A DNA stretch of 15,034 nt from Temnopleurus reevesii (GCA_036244855.1 BQKZ01001318.1:65283-80316), one strand, 5' to 3'; shown: positions 1-8,951, numbered from the stretch's first letter. Notes: generated by a model not told the origin, from the letters alone. A program made the numbers and translations.

Positions 1-1990
1 CAATTATCAGGCAGTTATCATTGAGCTCCCCAAAGAAGTAACTAGAAGTTAATTATTGATCCTTATCTTCACAATTTTTTCCAACAATCTTCATTTTTGT
101 CTTTCCGGTTTGTGTTAGAATATCATCAAATTATCCGTTTATATCATCCAAAATTGATAAACATAAGTGCTAAGCAATCTAAGTTTGTGTTGAACCCCCA
201 AACAAAAAAGAACAACAAATGTTCAATATTCAAATTTCATTGTTTGATAAAAAGGTATTTATTCATATTCCATACTTTGTACTCCTTCAGTTCCCACATA
301 ACATGCATGGTGATCAGTTTTGTTATGTTTATAGTGTACTGATTTCTTATGCATTCATCAAATCAATAAACATGTTTGAAATCAAATAAATTATTGTATT
401 TCAAACTTCATATATTTAGCTTTTATGATATTGCTGAATATTAATTAAATCTGTAGTAAGGAACATACAATTTGCCAATTATACCGTCACTTTTTCCTAT
501 ATTTTTGCCTGTCACAAATGTAGACTAATATTGAAAACTATTTTGTTTGTACACGTCTGTGTTCATATTCTTCTTGCCATCTACTGTATTATAATCATAT
601 CATATGTTCCTTCATACTAATTACTAGATCTGTAATGTTTTGCTGCAAATTCTAGTGATTTCATATACCTTTTGTGTTTTTAACACTGGTATTATTGTAG
701 CCTGTTATTGATGTGTGTGGTTTTTGTGTGTTTTGTACAATGTATAATGGTTAAAAGCATACCTGTACCGCCCAAACCCATCTCCACTATGATGAGGAAC
801 GAAGTTGGACAAAACAGCAGGAAAAGCAAAGATTCTGAATACTTTTATCAATCTGGCAGTCCAAAACCGCAAAGGATTGTCTGCAGATGTTTTATTGATT
901 TTACACTTTTCATCTGCTCGTTTGTGTCCTGTCTGGTTCATAAAGGGTGTCAAAAATTATAATCCACTGTATTTCTTCAACTACATGAGCATTCGTAGTG
1001 GATGTTGGGTTAAAAGGCAGATGTTTTCAAAATATTGGTGACTTCTGTAGTATATTGAAAACATTTTTTTTAATGTGTGCTGCTCTACCATGCATGTGGC
1101 TCAGTGGTTTGCAGTATCGAGTTCTTGTCCTCTTTTGTCAACATAATCATTGTCGTCTTTGAAATAGCTCTATTTTTGTGAAAAAAATATAGAAATGTGG
1201 TTTGTTCCTGTTTCACATCAGTGCATGAAGTTGCTGTGTCTTTCAAGAGTATTGCAATTTTAGCCCGTCAAAATTTGTACAGAAATTAAGTCGTTGAACA
1301 ACATTTACTTTCAAAGAAGCAAATTTTTGGCAAGATATAAATTCATCGATGCAAGATTTCATAGAAATGATATAAAATTTTCATGAATAGATATTATTTT
1401 TTAATGTAATATAAAAAGAAATAAAGAGTTAGTAATACATGACTTGTATAATTGAAAATTACTAACATGGAATTCATCAGAATTTGTTGGTCGTAGCCAA
1501 TAATACAGAGAGACTATTTGCTTATGAGATATTTCTTGCTTTTTAATATATTTCTTGCGTTGATGTGAGAGGATTACACATTAAAATGATAAAATTCATG
1601 TAGTTTATAAATATATAAATATGAAAATATATTTACAATGAAGTACATATCACAATAGCCTGGACTGCATGCAATATAAGTTGAAATCTGTGCAATGAAA
1701 TCTTTTTAATGAATGAAAAAATAAATCTTGTATACATTTGATAAGTAAAACAAAACCCATGCTTTCTGACTAACTTGCTCTTTAGTGTGTCATATTTATT
1801 TGTAAGATGTTTATAGAATTCTTCATCATGAAATGCAGCAAATGAAAAAAGCCATGTTTGTGAAACAGTCAGAGATATAATGGACAATCATTCGGAGCAT
1901 TCACAAAATGCATCTGAGTTCTGTTAAGTTTCCACTTTCGTGAGGCTGAGATTATTTAAGTTACAGTACCTAAGATATTTTGGATCAGGA
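1..1990. other. AT-rich non-coding DNA, probably intron of the FKBP15 gene
   Basis: No exon is recognised here on either strand. The open frames are short, low in complexity and lack family motifs or flanking splice signals that fit a coiled-coil protein. Because the first visible exon (4645) opens in phase 0 in the middle of the protein, this stretch is most simply part of a large upstream intron, but an unrecognised short exon cannot be excluded. Confidence 0.5.
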
Positions 1991-1995
1991 ATATA

Positions 1996-2215
1996 TAATA
2001 GAGTGGAAGAGAGAGAAGGAGGGAAAATTATGAGGGGGAGAGGGGGAGGTGAAGATGGGGGTGAAAAAGAAATGAATAGGGGAATGTATAAGGATAGAAT
2101 AGAGATTGAATGGAAAGGGGAGAGAGACAGATAGTGTGTCAGAGAGGGAGAGAGAGAGAGGGAGTGAAAGAGAGAAAAAGAGAGACAAAAGACAAGAGAG
2201 AAAGTGAGATGTTAT
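1996..2215. repeat. Polypurine (GA/GGA-rich) tract
   Basis: The + strand is almost pure A/G for about 220 bases, with GAGA, GGGGGA and AGAGAGAG runs, and the - strand is correspondingly pyrimidine-rich. Short open frames on both strands here (Arg/Glu-rich on +, Ser/Leu/Pro-rich on -) come from the composition and are not genes. Polypurine mirror tracts of this kind can adopt triplex (H-DNA) structure; that is general knowledge and is not shown here. Confidence 0.85.
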
Positions 2216-2748
2216 TTGATATTTAGAGTAAATATATAATATGATTAGAAAGAAAGGAAGGAAACCATTGATTTAATAAAGCTGAATGAAATAACATATA
2301 TGAGAACAAGCATGTTTAGATAAAACACAATCAGAACAAAGATAAAATCACAATGAGAGGAAGCGTTGGTGTTGAGATTACACAATCACTTTTAATTCTG
2401 GAACAACAAGATGATGATTGATTACAATCATTCTAGCCATTCATGGTGATGGACATGTGAGTAGTAGGCATGAGGAGATGTTAGCATGACAGCATGGTTA
2501 AATTAGGCATTCATTTATAGTTCTTTGTCAAAGTAAGAAACTCTATAACATACATGTATATATTATGTCAAAGATAGTTACTTCTGTTGCAAGAGATATT
2601 TTCAGGATGTAAATTTATGTATATTGTTATTATTTTAAATGAAAATTGCATGGTTCTGATAAATATAATGATTGTTAGGTACACATTAATTCTTTCAGTA
2701 ATTTACCTTTAAATATAGATTTTATTGAAACTAAAATGATTAGGACAT
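2216..2748. other. Non-coding AT-rich stretch
   Basis: I see no open frame with protein-like composition, no strong repeat and no RNA gene here. It is probably intronic. Confidence 0.45.
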
Positions 2749-2952
2749 TACTGTATATGCCAATATTTTGGCGTACAGATATTTTCGCGATTTCTGACCA
2801 GTTTGACACATTGGCGTGTTGTTATTTTCACATTTTTGAAAGTGTTTGTACACTAATGAATGTGCATCATATAGAGTGGAAATTTTTTGTGAGGCCATGA
2901 CCACGAAATAAGCGAAAATAAAACCACCGCGAAAATTTCAGCTTATACAGTA
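2749..2952. mobile_element. MITE-like element with TACTGTATA terminal inverted repeats
   Basis: The left end reads TACTGTATATGC and the right end reads GCTTATACAGTA, a 12-base inverted pair with one mismatch. Further in, both ends carry AATATTTT/CGCG-type sequence, also inverted. If the outer TA is a target duplication, the element is CTGTATA...TATACAG, about 200 bp long. The size, terminal inverted repeats, TA flank and lack of coding sequence fit a non-autonomous DNA transposon, possibly of the Tc1/mariner group. The family is not determined. Confidence 0.7.
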
Positions 2953-3512
2953 CATCTAATTTCCAGAATCTGCATGTGGTTATTCCTTTTTTTGCATGAA
3001 ATGGGGATAATCAGTGACTGCTATAGACATTTAAAAAAACATTGTTCACATTTAGGACTAAATATAGTCATGGAAATGAATGGGTCAGTGTTGGCATGGT
3101 AATTGAAGAAAAAATGTAACCAAATGTATTGTACAAGTCGCTAATTTCCCGCAATTTGCTGATGACTCAATGGCGCAAACCATCAGCTTCATGTAGCTCC
3201 TTTATTTTATATGATCATACATATTGGTTTACAATTATTCAACTGAGCACTCTAAACCATGAAATCCACTTTTTGACCCTGAGGAGAATTTTTAAAGAAT
3301 ATAAATGCTAAACAATTTTCACTTCATTATGTCAATACATTTAAGCAAAAAGTTGTATACTTGGGATGAGGATGTTTATAAATACCGTACATGTATGTGC
3401 TCATAAAATGTTCAGGTTTTGAACCAACAAAGCTTTTTCTATTATTCATTCATAGCATTTCTTGAAAGGAAAATTTATGCATCATTCATGAACAACAGCA
3501 CTTGTAAGATTA

Positions 3513-3679
3513 AGGGGGTGTTGCTCAAAAGTTGCAATTGATCCCAAGTTGCAGTTGATCGGAATGCGCCAATCAAACTCATTGTTTCATGCGTGTCTTG
3601 TTAAATACGCATACCGTGGGCGAATGAAAATGCGCGTTACAATTTGCAAAGTTGCAGTTGATTTTGAGCAACACCCCCT
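3513..3679. mobile_element. MITE with perfect 18-bp terminal inverted repeats
   Basis: The left end (3513-3530) is AGGGGGTGTTGCTCAAAA and the right end (3662-3679) is its exact reverse complement. The element is about 167 bp, non-coding, and flanked by TA on the left; on the right a TA is present if the outermost base is counted as target. Three copies of a GTTGCARTTGAT motif occur inside, at 3531, 3548 and 3651. This is a clear miniature inverted-repeat element in the intron. Confidence 0.85.
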
Positions 3680-3876
3680 AGGTCTGAAATTTGCATCACA
3701 GCTTGTTCAGGATTAGTCTGTAATTATACATTTCCTTATCATGTGTAGATATGTATTTGATAGTCTTTAATAGTGAGATGCATGTAATACAGTTCTTATT
3801 TGCTAAGTAGCTGTTGATTGTGCACATTGGAAATGTGAATGTTATTCGTTTATGCATGTTCAGAATTTCATTAATG

Positions 3877-3957
3877 TTTAACCCTTTGACTACTGGAACC
3901 GGCAATCCCTACACAAAGTAAATGGGTATTACAGAGTTCAGTAGTCAATGGGTTAAA
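3877..3957. mobile_element. Short fold-back element, TTTAACCC termini
   Basis: TTTAACCCTTTGACTACTGGAA at the left pairs with TTCAGTAGTCAATGGGTTAAA at the right with only a few mismatches, giving a fold-back of about 81 bp with a short loop. Termini starting TTTAACCCTTTGA are a common style in animal MITEs. There is no coding capacity. Confidence 0.8.
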
Positions 3958-4049
3958 AGAAATTTGTTTTAATGATTATGGAAGAGTTTCATCAGGATGG
4001 CGAATTAATAAAATTGATAAAGTTCTCTTATCACATCCATGAAATTTAA

Positions 4050-4100
4050 CCTGTGACAGTTTTGGTGCCTTCAGAACCAAGACAACATAACTGTCACAGG
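4050..4100. repeat. Short inverted repeat (hairpin)
   Basis: CCTGTGACAGTT at the left and AACTGTCACAGG at the right are perfect 12-base reverse complements about 27 bases apart. A few further inner bases (TTGGT/ACCAA) can also pair. It could be a small fold-back element or simply a hairpin; no function is evident. Confidence 0.75.
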
Positions 4101-4260
4101 TAGATTGGGAGATGAACAATTCAGTCATCAAGTTTTGCCATTATCTCAACAACATATCATCCAAACAGGAAGTAAATACATTTTATTGGTTATGTCTTTT
4201 CTTAGTAATGCATTGATGAATATGCAACATCTCATAATTTGCTTGTACATAAGAGTGTAT

Positions 4261-4567
4261 AATAGACCACTTTCGTAATGTATTCAAATGTATTCAAATT
4301 TATTCATATTTGCCCCAAGACGATTTATTTATTCAGCTTTCAGGAAATAATGAAAATACAGTAGTTAGAATACTTCTTGCATGCATTAACGTTGCTAGGT
4401 TGGACAAACATTGTAGCTTGACCAACCTGGCAACAACCATTATATGTATTCCACGTTCCTTCTATTGAAATACGATTATTCTCTATCAGGTGAACACATA
4501 TTTTGTCATTGTGCGTTTGACAAAAAAGAGTGCTTAAAATTTGAATACATTACGAAAGTGGCTTATT
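4261..4567. mobile_element. MITE of about 305 bp just upstream of the first visible exon
   Basis: The left end at 4267 reads CCACTTTCGTAATGTATTCAA, matched in reverse complement by the right end that closes at 4561. The pairing extends outward through AATAG/AATAAG. A nested hairpin lies inside: GTTGCTAGGTTGG near 4391 against CCAACCTGGCAAC near 4423, with one mismatch. The element ends 77 bases before the exon at 4645. The open frame running from 4444 into that exon is therefore made of transposon sequence plus exon and is not a separate protein. Confidence 0.85.
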
Positions 4568-4644
4568 GTCCAAACTCATCATTAATATTCATGAAGTTGA
4601 TGATAAATATTGATGAAATTGATTTGAAATTCATTAATTTGCAG

Positions 4645-4780
4645 ATGACAATGATGAAGGTAATGAAGGATGCTGCTAAGAAGGCTAAACAACCAGAGGA
4701 GGAGGAGGAAGAGGAAAGTGAAGAAGAAGAAGAGGATGAGGATGAGGAAGAAGATGAGAGCGAAGAAGAAGAGGAAGAAG
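4645..4780 (+). CDS. FKBP15: FKBP15 exon, end of coiled coil and first poly-Glu segment
   Basis: This exon encodes 45 codons plus one base. It opens with Met-Thr-Met-Met-Lys-Val-Met-Lys and a Lys/Ala-rich helix, then becomes almost pure Glu with some Asp and Ser. It follows a good acceptor (TTCATTAATTTGCAG) in phase 0 and ends at GAAG|GTACAA in phase 1. As I recall the vertebrate protein, the C-terminal coiled coil ends in a similar hydrophobic/Lys helix that passes straight into an acidic Ser/Glu run, so the order matches. FKBP15 is an endosomal protein that links the WASH complex subunit FAM21, WIP and actin. The leading Met is internal, not a start codon. No earlier exon was found. The assignment rests mainly on the C-terminal tail encoded downstream; this exon alone is low complexity. 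Confidence 0.72.
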
Positions 4781-6072
4781 GTACAATCAAACCTGTCTTT
4801 GTAACCACTTCTCTACAGAGATGCAATCAATTCTGGAATATTCATGAAACGTATTTTGAAACAAATTGAGATACTTTCATTACAAGTAAATGGCTGAAAT
4901 GGTGGCAATTGTTGTTATGCTGCTCTTACTTTTATTCAGCTGTAGCATTATTCACATTTAATTTGACCTCATGCATATTCTGTAACGGTTGGCATCTCTG
5001 CGTCTGAAGTGGTCACCATTATAGTCTTCCTTCAGACCTTACCATGCTTTTGTACTTGAAAACCTGTAAATAAAGGCCAGATCATAGTGGCCACTTCTTA
5101 TGTTTACCGTGGGTGACCCTACAGACAGATTTCACGATGCAATAATTGATGTCTAAATTCCAAAATATTTATGGTATATTGTATGGGACAATCAATAGAA
5201 CTAACAAAATGATTGCTTGTGCGCGTACGCCTCAGAAAAATAGATATTCATTTTGTTATAAAGCTCTTACGTTAGCGTGTCAGAATAATTAAAAAATCGT
5301 TTTGTACCCCTCCTTAAAACGACAATATATTGCCAGCTCACCAAGTCCAATGATTTCTGATGTACACTTGAAACACAAGCGTACACAGTAACAAGTAATG
5401 AATTCCTTTTAAAGGGATAAAAAAGGTTGGGATTGCTTGTAAAATGCGTAATTGCGAACGCCTCATTTACTTACACGCTATAAGAACGGTTGCGCCGCGT
5501 ACGTTAGTCCGAAGGCTCGGGTCAGACGAGGGTTCGGACCAGATGTGGATTTATAATTCTTTCCCAGTCGTAGCCTCTAAGAAGCCTTTCTATCATTTAC
5601 CCAACATCAAAGCATAACTGCAATATATGCGTAAGCATTATAAAAGCAAAACGGTGGTCTACTCGTTGAGACTAGACACTTGTTGCCTATCCTGTCACAG
5701 ATAGCTTGGTGCATATTACGTAACATATAATCTCGAGTGAGGGAGATATCTGCCTGATAATTACTTTAGCACACCAAGTTGCCTCTGAAATCTCCTGCGG
5801 GAATGTGTTTGAGTGATGTATGGGGGTCTTTACCCGAAAAGTGGTAAAGGTGTGAACATTGGCACTGACTTAAATTGCGTGCAAAAGTCCTTTCAAGATC
5901 TCAATGGGATGTGCTAGAACTTATTGTAGAACCGTATCACTGCAACATACCCCTGATGTGAGTGGCGAATAAGCCCAAAACCACTTTTCGCTCATCCGAA
6001 GCCTTGTCTGAATGCTTTATGGGTGGTATCCCCTTTTAACATTTTTTCTTCTCTATTCATATATTATTTTAG
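4781..6072 (+). other. FKBP15: Intron 1 of the visible series (phase 1)
   Basis: The intron runs from GTACAA to TTATTTTAG, about 1.29 kb. It contains the fold-back at 5006-5097, a perfect 10-base hairpin pair (AACAAAATGA at 5203 and TCATTTTGTT at 5248), and a locally more GC-rich stretch (about 5440-5550) with no protein-like frame. No exon or RNA gene was recognised in it. Confidence 0.7.
5006..5097. mobile_element. Short fold-back element with GAAGTGG termini
   Basis: GAAGTGGTCACCATTATAG on the left is matched by the reverse complement of the right end, which closes ATAGTGGCCACTTC. The total is about 92 bp with a loop of roughly 55 bp. It is non-coding and lies inside intron 1; it is probably a small MITE. 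Confidence 0.65.
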
Positions 6073-6738
6073 AGGAGGAAGCACCACCTGCTAAAGCTCC
6101 TGTAAAGAAGTCCGTCCCAAAGAAGGAATCCGCTGTGCCTGTCAGGTCTGCTCCTCCCTCTGAAAGTCCATCTACTAAAGCAGCAGAAAGCCCAAGCTCA
6201 CCACCACCAGCTATAGTCATTGAGGAGGCTGTGCAGAGGGTGGATGAGCAAGTGGTGGAATCAGTCAGGCAACCAGAGACACAAGCAGTGAAGGAGGAAG
6301 AAGAAGAGGAGGAAGAGGAAGAAGAGGAGGAGGAGGAAGGAGAAGCTGAGGTTGATCAAGAGGTGGAAGAAACAAAGACAAAAACTCTTGCTGAAGCAGA
6401 AACACCCGCATCCGATGTTGCTCCAACAGCAACAGGAACAGAACCAGTAGAAGAAGCCGAACCAAAAGACTCAATGCAAGATGAAGAAGTGAGGAAGGAA
6501 GAGGAGACAAAGGAAGATGATGTTGATGGAGGATTAGGGGATAGTACGACGGTTGCAGATAACTTGGCAAATGATATGCTTGAGCAGGAAGATGAAGGAG
6601 AGGAGGAAGAGGAGAAGATGCAGAGGGAGGAGTCTGAGGAGGTGGATGATGCTGATGATGAGGATAGTCTCAAGGATTCCAAGAAAGATGAGGAGGATGA
6701 TTTCTGGTCTGCTGAAGGATCTGATGCTGAAGATGAAG
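6073..6738 (+). CDS. FKBP15: FKBP15 exon, large Pro/Ala/Glu-rich disordered segment
   Basis: The acceptor CTATTCATATATTATTTTAG precedes AGGAGGAAG. With the G carried over from the previous exon the frame reads Glu-Glu-Glu-Ala-Pro-Pro. The exon is 666 nt long, starts in phase 1 and ends GATGAAG|GTATGT, again phase 1. It encodes about 222 residues: a Lys/Pro/Ala-rich start, a Ser-Pro-rich part with Val-Ile-Glu-Glu-Ala-Val-Gln, a run of about 14 Glu around 6296-6340, then Glu/Asp/Thr-rich sequence with Asp-Asp-Phe-Trp-Ser-Ala-Glu near the end. There is no globular domain. The long open frame in low-complexity sequence and the matching phases support it as coding. It corresponds by position to the disordered acidic region of vertebrate FKBP15. 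The upstream in-frame ATG at 6012 lies in the intron and is not a start. Confidence 0.8.
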
Positions 6739-6875
6739 GTATGTTTTCAATGAAGCTTTTGGGATTTCATGTTACAAACAAGATGCAAGAAACAGAGAGA
6801 ATTCACTCAAATTTGGAATGGAATTACCTCAAACACTGTAATTAATTTCCTCATCTAGTCTTTTCTTTATCACAG

Positions 6876-7075
6876 ACACCACCTCCACCAACAACGCCAG
6901 TGACAACACCTCATTTGTCACCAACACCACCATCACCAATAACAACACATCAATCATTTACACCATTACCACCAACAACACAACCTCCACCTCCGCCATC
7001 ACCATCACCACCACCACCACCACCAACCTAAACAACACCAACAAAAATAACAGCACAAACATCACCACTATACCA
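6876..7075 (+). repeat. (ACC/CAC/AAC)n microsatellite
   Basis: The + strand is nearly free of G for about 200 bases and is built from ACC, CAC, AAC and CCA units, ending in a purer CACCACCACC part around 7003-7025. A pyrimidine-rich stretch and CACAG (to 6875) precede it. The phase-1 reading after that AG stays open for about 70 codons (Thr/Asn-rich) and stops at TAG near 7087, with no donor visible before the stop. I treat it as an intronic repeat. Confidence 0.75.
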
Positions 7076-7254
7076 CCAATACTCCAATAGTACTACAGTG
7101 AATTTCAATTTACAAATGTTTATCAATATATCACTTCTGCACTTTTTGGAACTCGTAAACTGTTTGCATCTGGCAAACGTATTATTCAATCAGACATCAT
7201 TATACTTTAACAATAGTTAGTCCTATCATCTGTATCTCCCGTTCCTTCCCACAG

Positions 7255-7353
7255 TTGATAAACCTGCTATAACAACGCCACCAGGCCCGCCAGAGTTACC
7301 CCTGAACTCCCCCTGAACCCCCCTGCACATAAAGATGGGGGTGCAGGAGGCCT
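7255..7353 (+). pseudogene. Decayed tandem copy 1 of the Pro-rich FKBP15 exon
   Basis: After TTCCTTCCCACAG the sequence starts TTGATAAACCTGCT and encodes Val-Asp-Lys-Pro-Ala, then Thr-Thr-Pro-Pro-Gly-Pro-Pro-Glu-Leu-Pro, like the exon at 7823. The frame then slips by a base in a C-rich stretch and meets TGA at 7314. Homology continues beyond the stop in another frame (GGAGGCCTTGA). No convincing donor follows. The preceding intron part is also shared with the other copies. It is a broken duplicate. Confidence 0.75.
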
Positions 7354-7507
7354 TGAACAAATATTTTTCAATACCACTTCTTCACTCCTTGGAACTTGTA
7401 TACCATTTGAATGATTAGCCTGCAAATGTCAATCAAGCATCATCTTACTTTTGATTAATATAACAAAAGTTACTCTTATCATAGTCATCCCCTATTCCAT
7501 CTCACAG

Positions 7508-7566
7508 TTGAGAAACCTGCTGCCACGACCCGACCAGAACTCGGAAACCATTTATATCTGGCAAAG
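7508..7566 (+). pseudogene. Decayed, shortened tandem copy 2 of the Pro-rich exon
   Basis: After CCATCTCACAG the sequence starts TTGAGAAACCTGCTGCC (Val-Glu-Lys-Pro-Ala-Ala). It diverges after about ten codons, joining the conserved intron segment GGAAACCATTTATATCTGGCAAAG. A GTATTA at 7567 could act as a donor and would leave the frame in phase 0, which would be compatible only with skipping the exon at 7823 and joining 8716. I regard this as a truncated duplicate unless transcripts show otherwise. Confidence 0.6.
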
Positions 7567-7646
7567 GTATTATTCAATCAAAAGTCAATTATTTTTTTAT
7601 GTGACTAGTTACTCTTATCATAGGCATCACCTTTTCCTTTCGACAG

Positions 7647-7770
7647 TTGATAAACCTGCTGTTACAACCCCACCAGGCCCTCCAAAGCTCCCCCCAGAGC
7701 TCCCACCTGAACCCCCCCCCTGCTCATGAAGACAAGGGTCCCGGAGGCCTTGATGCTGGAGACGAGCTCA
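7647..7770 (+). pseudogene. Decayed tandem copy 3 of the Pro-rich exon
   Basis: After CCTTTCGACAG the copy reads Val-Asp-Lys-Pro-Ala-Val-Thr-Thr, then Pro-Pro-Gly-Pro-Pro and Leu-Pro-Pro-Glu-Leu-Pro, very close to the exon at 7823. A run of nine C at 7712-7720 shifts the frame and leads to TGA at 7727. Homology at the DNA level continues (GGAGGCCTTGATGCTGGAGAC) to about 7770. Only about 50 bases separate its end from the acceptor at 7822, too little for a normal intron, so it is unlikely to be spliced together with that exon. Confidence 0.72.
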
Positions 7771-7822
7771 GAATATTTTTATGATGGATATAATTGTATG
7801 TATCCCCTGTTCCTTCCGACAG

Positions 7823-8013
7823 TTGATAATCCTGCCGTGATGACCCCACCAGGCCCGCCAGAGCTCCCCCCAGAGCTCCCCCCTGTCCATGACAATGAGG
7901 GACCTGGAGGCCTGGATGCTGGAGACAAGCTTAGGGCTCTTAGCAACGTCCCTGATCTACCAGCTGATCTTGATGTTGGAGTGGAAGAGAAAGTTGTAGA
8001 GCAAGAAGAAGAG
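7823..8013 (+). CDS. FKBP15: FKBP15 exon, Pro-rich segment (functional copy of a duplicated exon)
   Basis: The acceptor CCTTCCGACAG leads in phase 1, giving Val-Asp-Asn-Pro-Ala-Val-Met-Thr and then a Pro-rich block with two Glu-Leu-Pro-Pro turns. A Gly-Gly-Leu-Asp-Ala-Gly-Asp-Lys-Leu part follows, then Asp-Leu-Pro-Ala-Asp-Leu-Asp-Val and an acidic end. The exon closes GAAGAAGAG|GTAATA in phase 0 and is 191 nt long. Of the four related copies between 7255 and 8013 this is the only one that is open throughout and has a donor, so it is taken as the working exon. The segment is probably disordered; the Pro-rich repeats could be docking sites for SH3, WH1 or profilin-type partners, which is inference. 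Confidence 0.78.
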
Positions 8014-8715
8014 GTAATATCTAGCTTTAATGTACATTAACAGTAATTGCCTAATAGAAAGTTGATGAAATTGATGTTGAAAGTTCAAAGCTTCTAATCA
8101 TCAGTGTTATTTGGAAATAGCAAAGGCGAAAACTAAACTTCATTTGAATATATAGTATGCCAGGTTAAATAAACACTTTTAATGCTGTTTAATGCTAAAT
8201 TCATGAACATGCCTGGGACACCTGCATTTTTTTAATGAAAGCATGGAAAGATTTTTTTTCTTTGGGGATCAACTGTGTATGGATGAATGAGAGGTAGTAA
8301 ACTTTGTACCCTCCTTATATGTCATGTTCATAGAGGGAACCTCATGACTATTCTAATAACGTGCATTTTGACATACTGAGAATGAGTTGTGTGCCCTCTT
8401 ATTGGGACAAGCTTTATCTTTAATCTATAATCTTCAGCTTTAATCCCAAATGTTGATAGTTTGAAACTGATCGTTTGGACGCACAGACACTGGTCTTCTT
8501 ACCCCCCCCCCCCCCACACCCCGAGGTTCAAATATCACCTGGTTGCATGCAACTTTCTTTACAGAAGCTAGGCACCTTGTTACACAGCAAGTAGCTATTG
8601 TGCTGCATTGCTGTGATGAAATCACCAAAATTCTTGAATACATTTTGATTTTTATTCCCAACCGATGATGCTTTTCTGAATTGAGTAACTTTTCTACCAT
8701 TTAATATCTGTGTAG
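8014..8715 (+). other. FKBP15: Intron 3 (phase 0)
   Basis: The intron runs from GTAATA to AATATCTGTGTAG, 702 nt. It includes a run of 14 C at 8502-8515. There is no other recognisable content. Confidence 0.72.
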
Positions 8716-8951
8716 GATAATGAAGAACCTGACCCATTAGCTCCACCTGAGCCACCACCAGTAGAAGACGAACCAGAAGAAGAAGAAGATGAAGAAGAAG
8801 AGGAAGAGGAGAAAGAAGATGAAGGGAGTGCATCCACCGGTCCACTACCCACCGTCTTGGACCGTGAGCCCCCTGAACTCCCACCTGAGCTCCCTGCCGA
8901 AGATGAGGAGAGCACCAGCAAGAAATCAAAACCAAAGAAGGAAGATATCAG
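8716..8951 (+). CDS. FKBP15: FKBP15 exon, Pro and Glu-rich segment
   Basis: The exon follows TTAATATCTGTGTAG in phase 0 and ends GATATCAG|GTAAAA in phase 2, 236 nt. It encodes Asp-Asn-Glu-Glu-Pro-Asp-Pro-Leu-Ala, a Pro-rich stretch, a Glu/Asp run (about 8776-8825), then Gly-Ser-Ala-Ser-Thr and a second Glu-Leu-Pro-Pro-Glu-Leu-Pro block. It closes with Lys-Lys-Ser-Lys-Pro-Lys-Lys. The Glu-Leu-Pro-Pro motif is shared with the preceding exon, suggesting an older internal duplication. The exon contains no ATG in frame. The - strand frames over it are Ser/Leu shadows of the same codons. Confidence 0.78.

Larger units (their letters stand above)
6739..7822 (+). other. FKBP15: Intron 2 (phase 1) with microsatellite and decayed exon copies
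   Basis: The intron runs from GTATGT to TTCCTTCCGACAG, about 1.08 kb. It holds the ACC-rich tract and three degenerate copies of the following exon, each with part of its flanking intron. All three copies retain an acceptor AG in the same phase as the real exon. Confidence 0.65.

Noticed and set aside
705..962. Overlapping frames on both strands near 700-960, with a minus-strand CAG|GTATGC donor-like site
   Set aside because: There is no recognisable protein family, no matching acceptor or partner exon, and ordinary intronic composition.
1633..1887. 84-codon minus-strand frame
   Set aside because: AT-rich chance frame with no motif and no splice or promoter context.
4563..4826. Minus-strand Ser-rich frames opposite exon 4645, and similar ones opposite 6073-6738 and 8716-8951
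   Set aside because: They are reverse readings of GAG/GAA and GAT codons. The + strand exons have matching splice phases and the - strand frames do not.
4444..4869. 141-residue acidic protein starting at 4444
   Set aside because: Its first part is MITE sequence and intron, and its end runs into the next intron. Only 4645-4780 is exon.
5500..5560. GC-richer stretch with GGGTTCGGACC resembling a tRNA T-arm
   Set aside because: No matching acceptor stem, D-arm or anticodon arm could be drawn around it.
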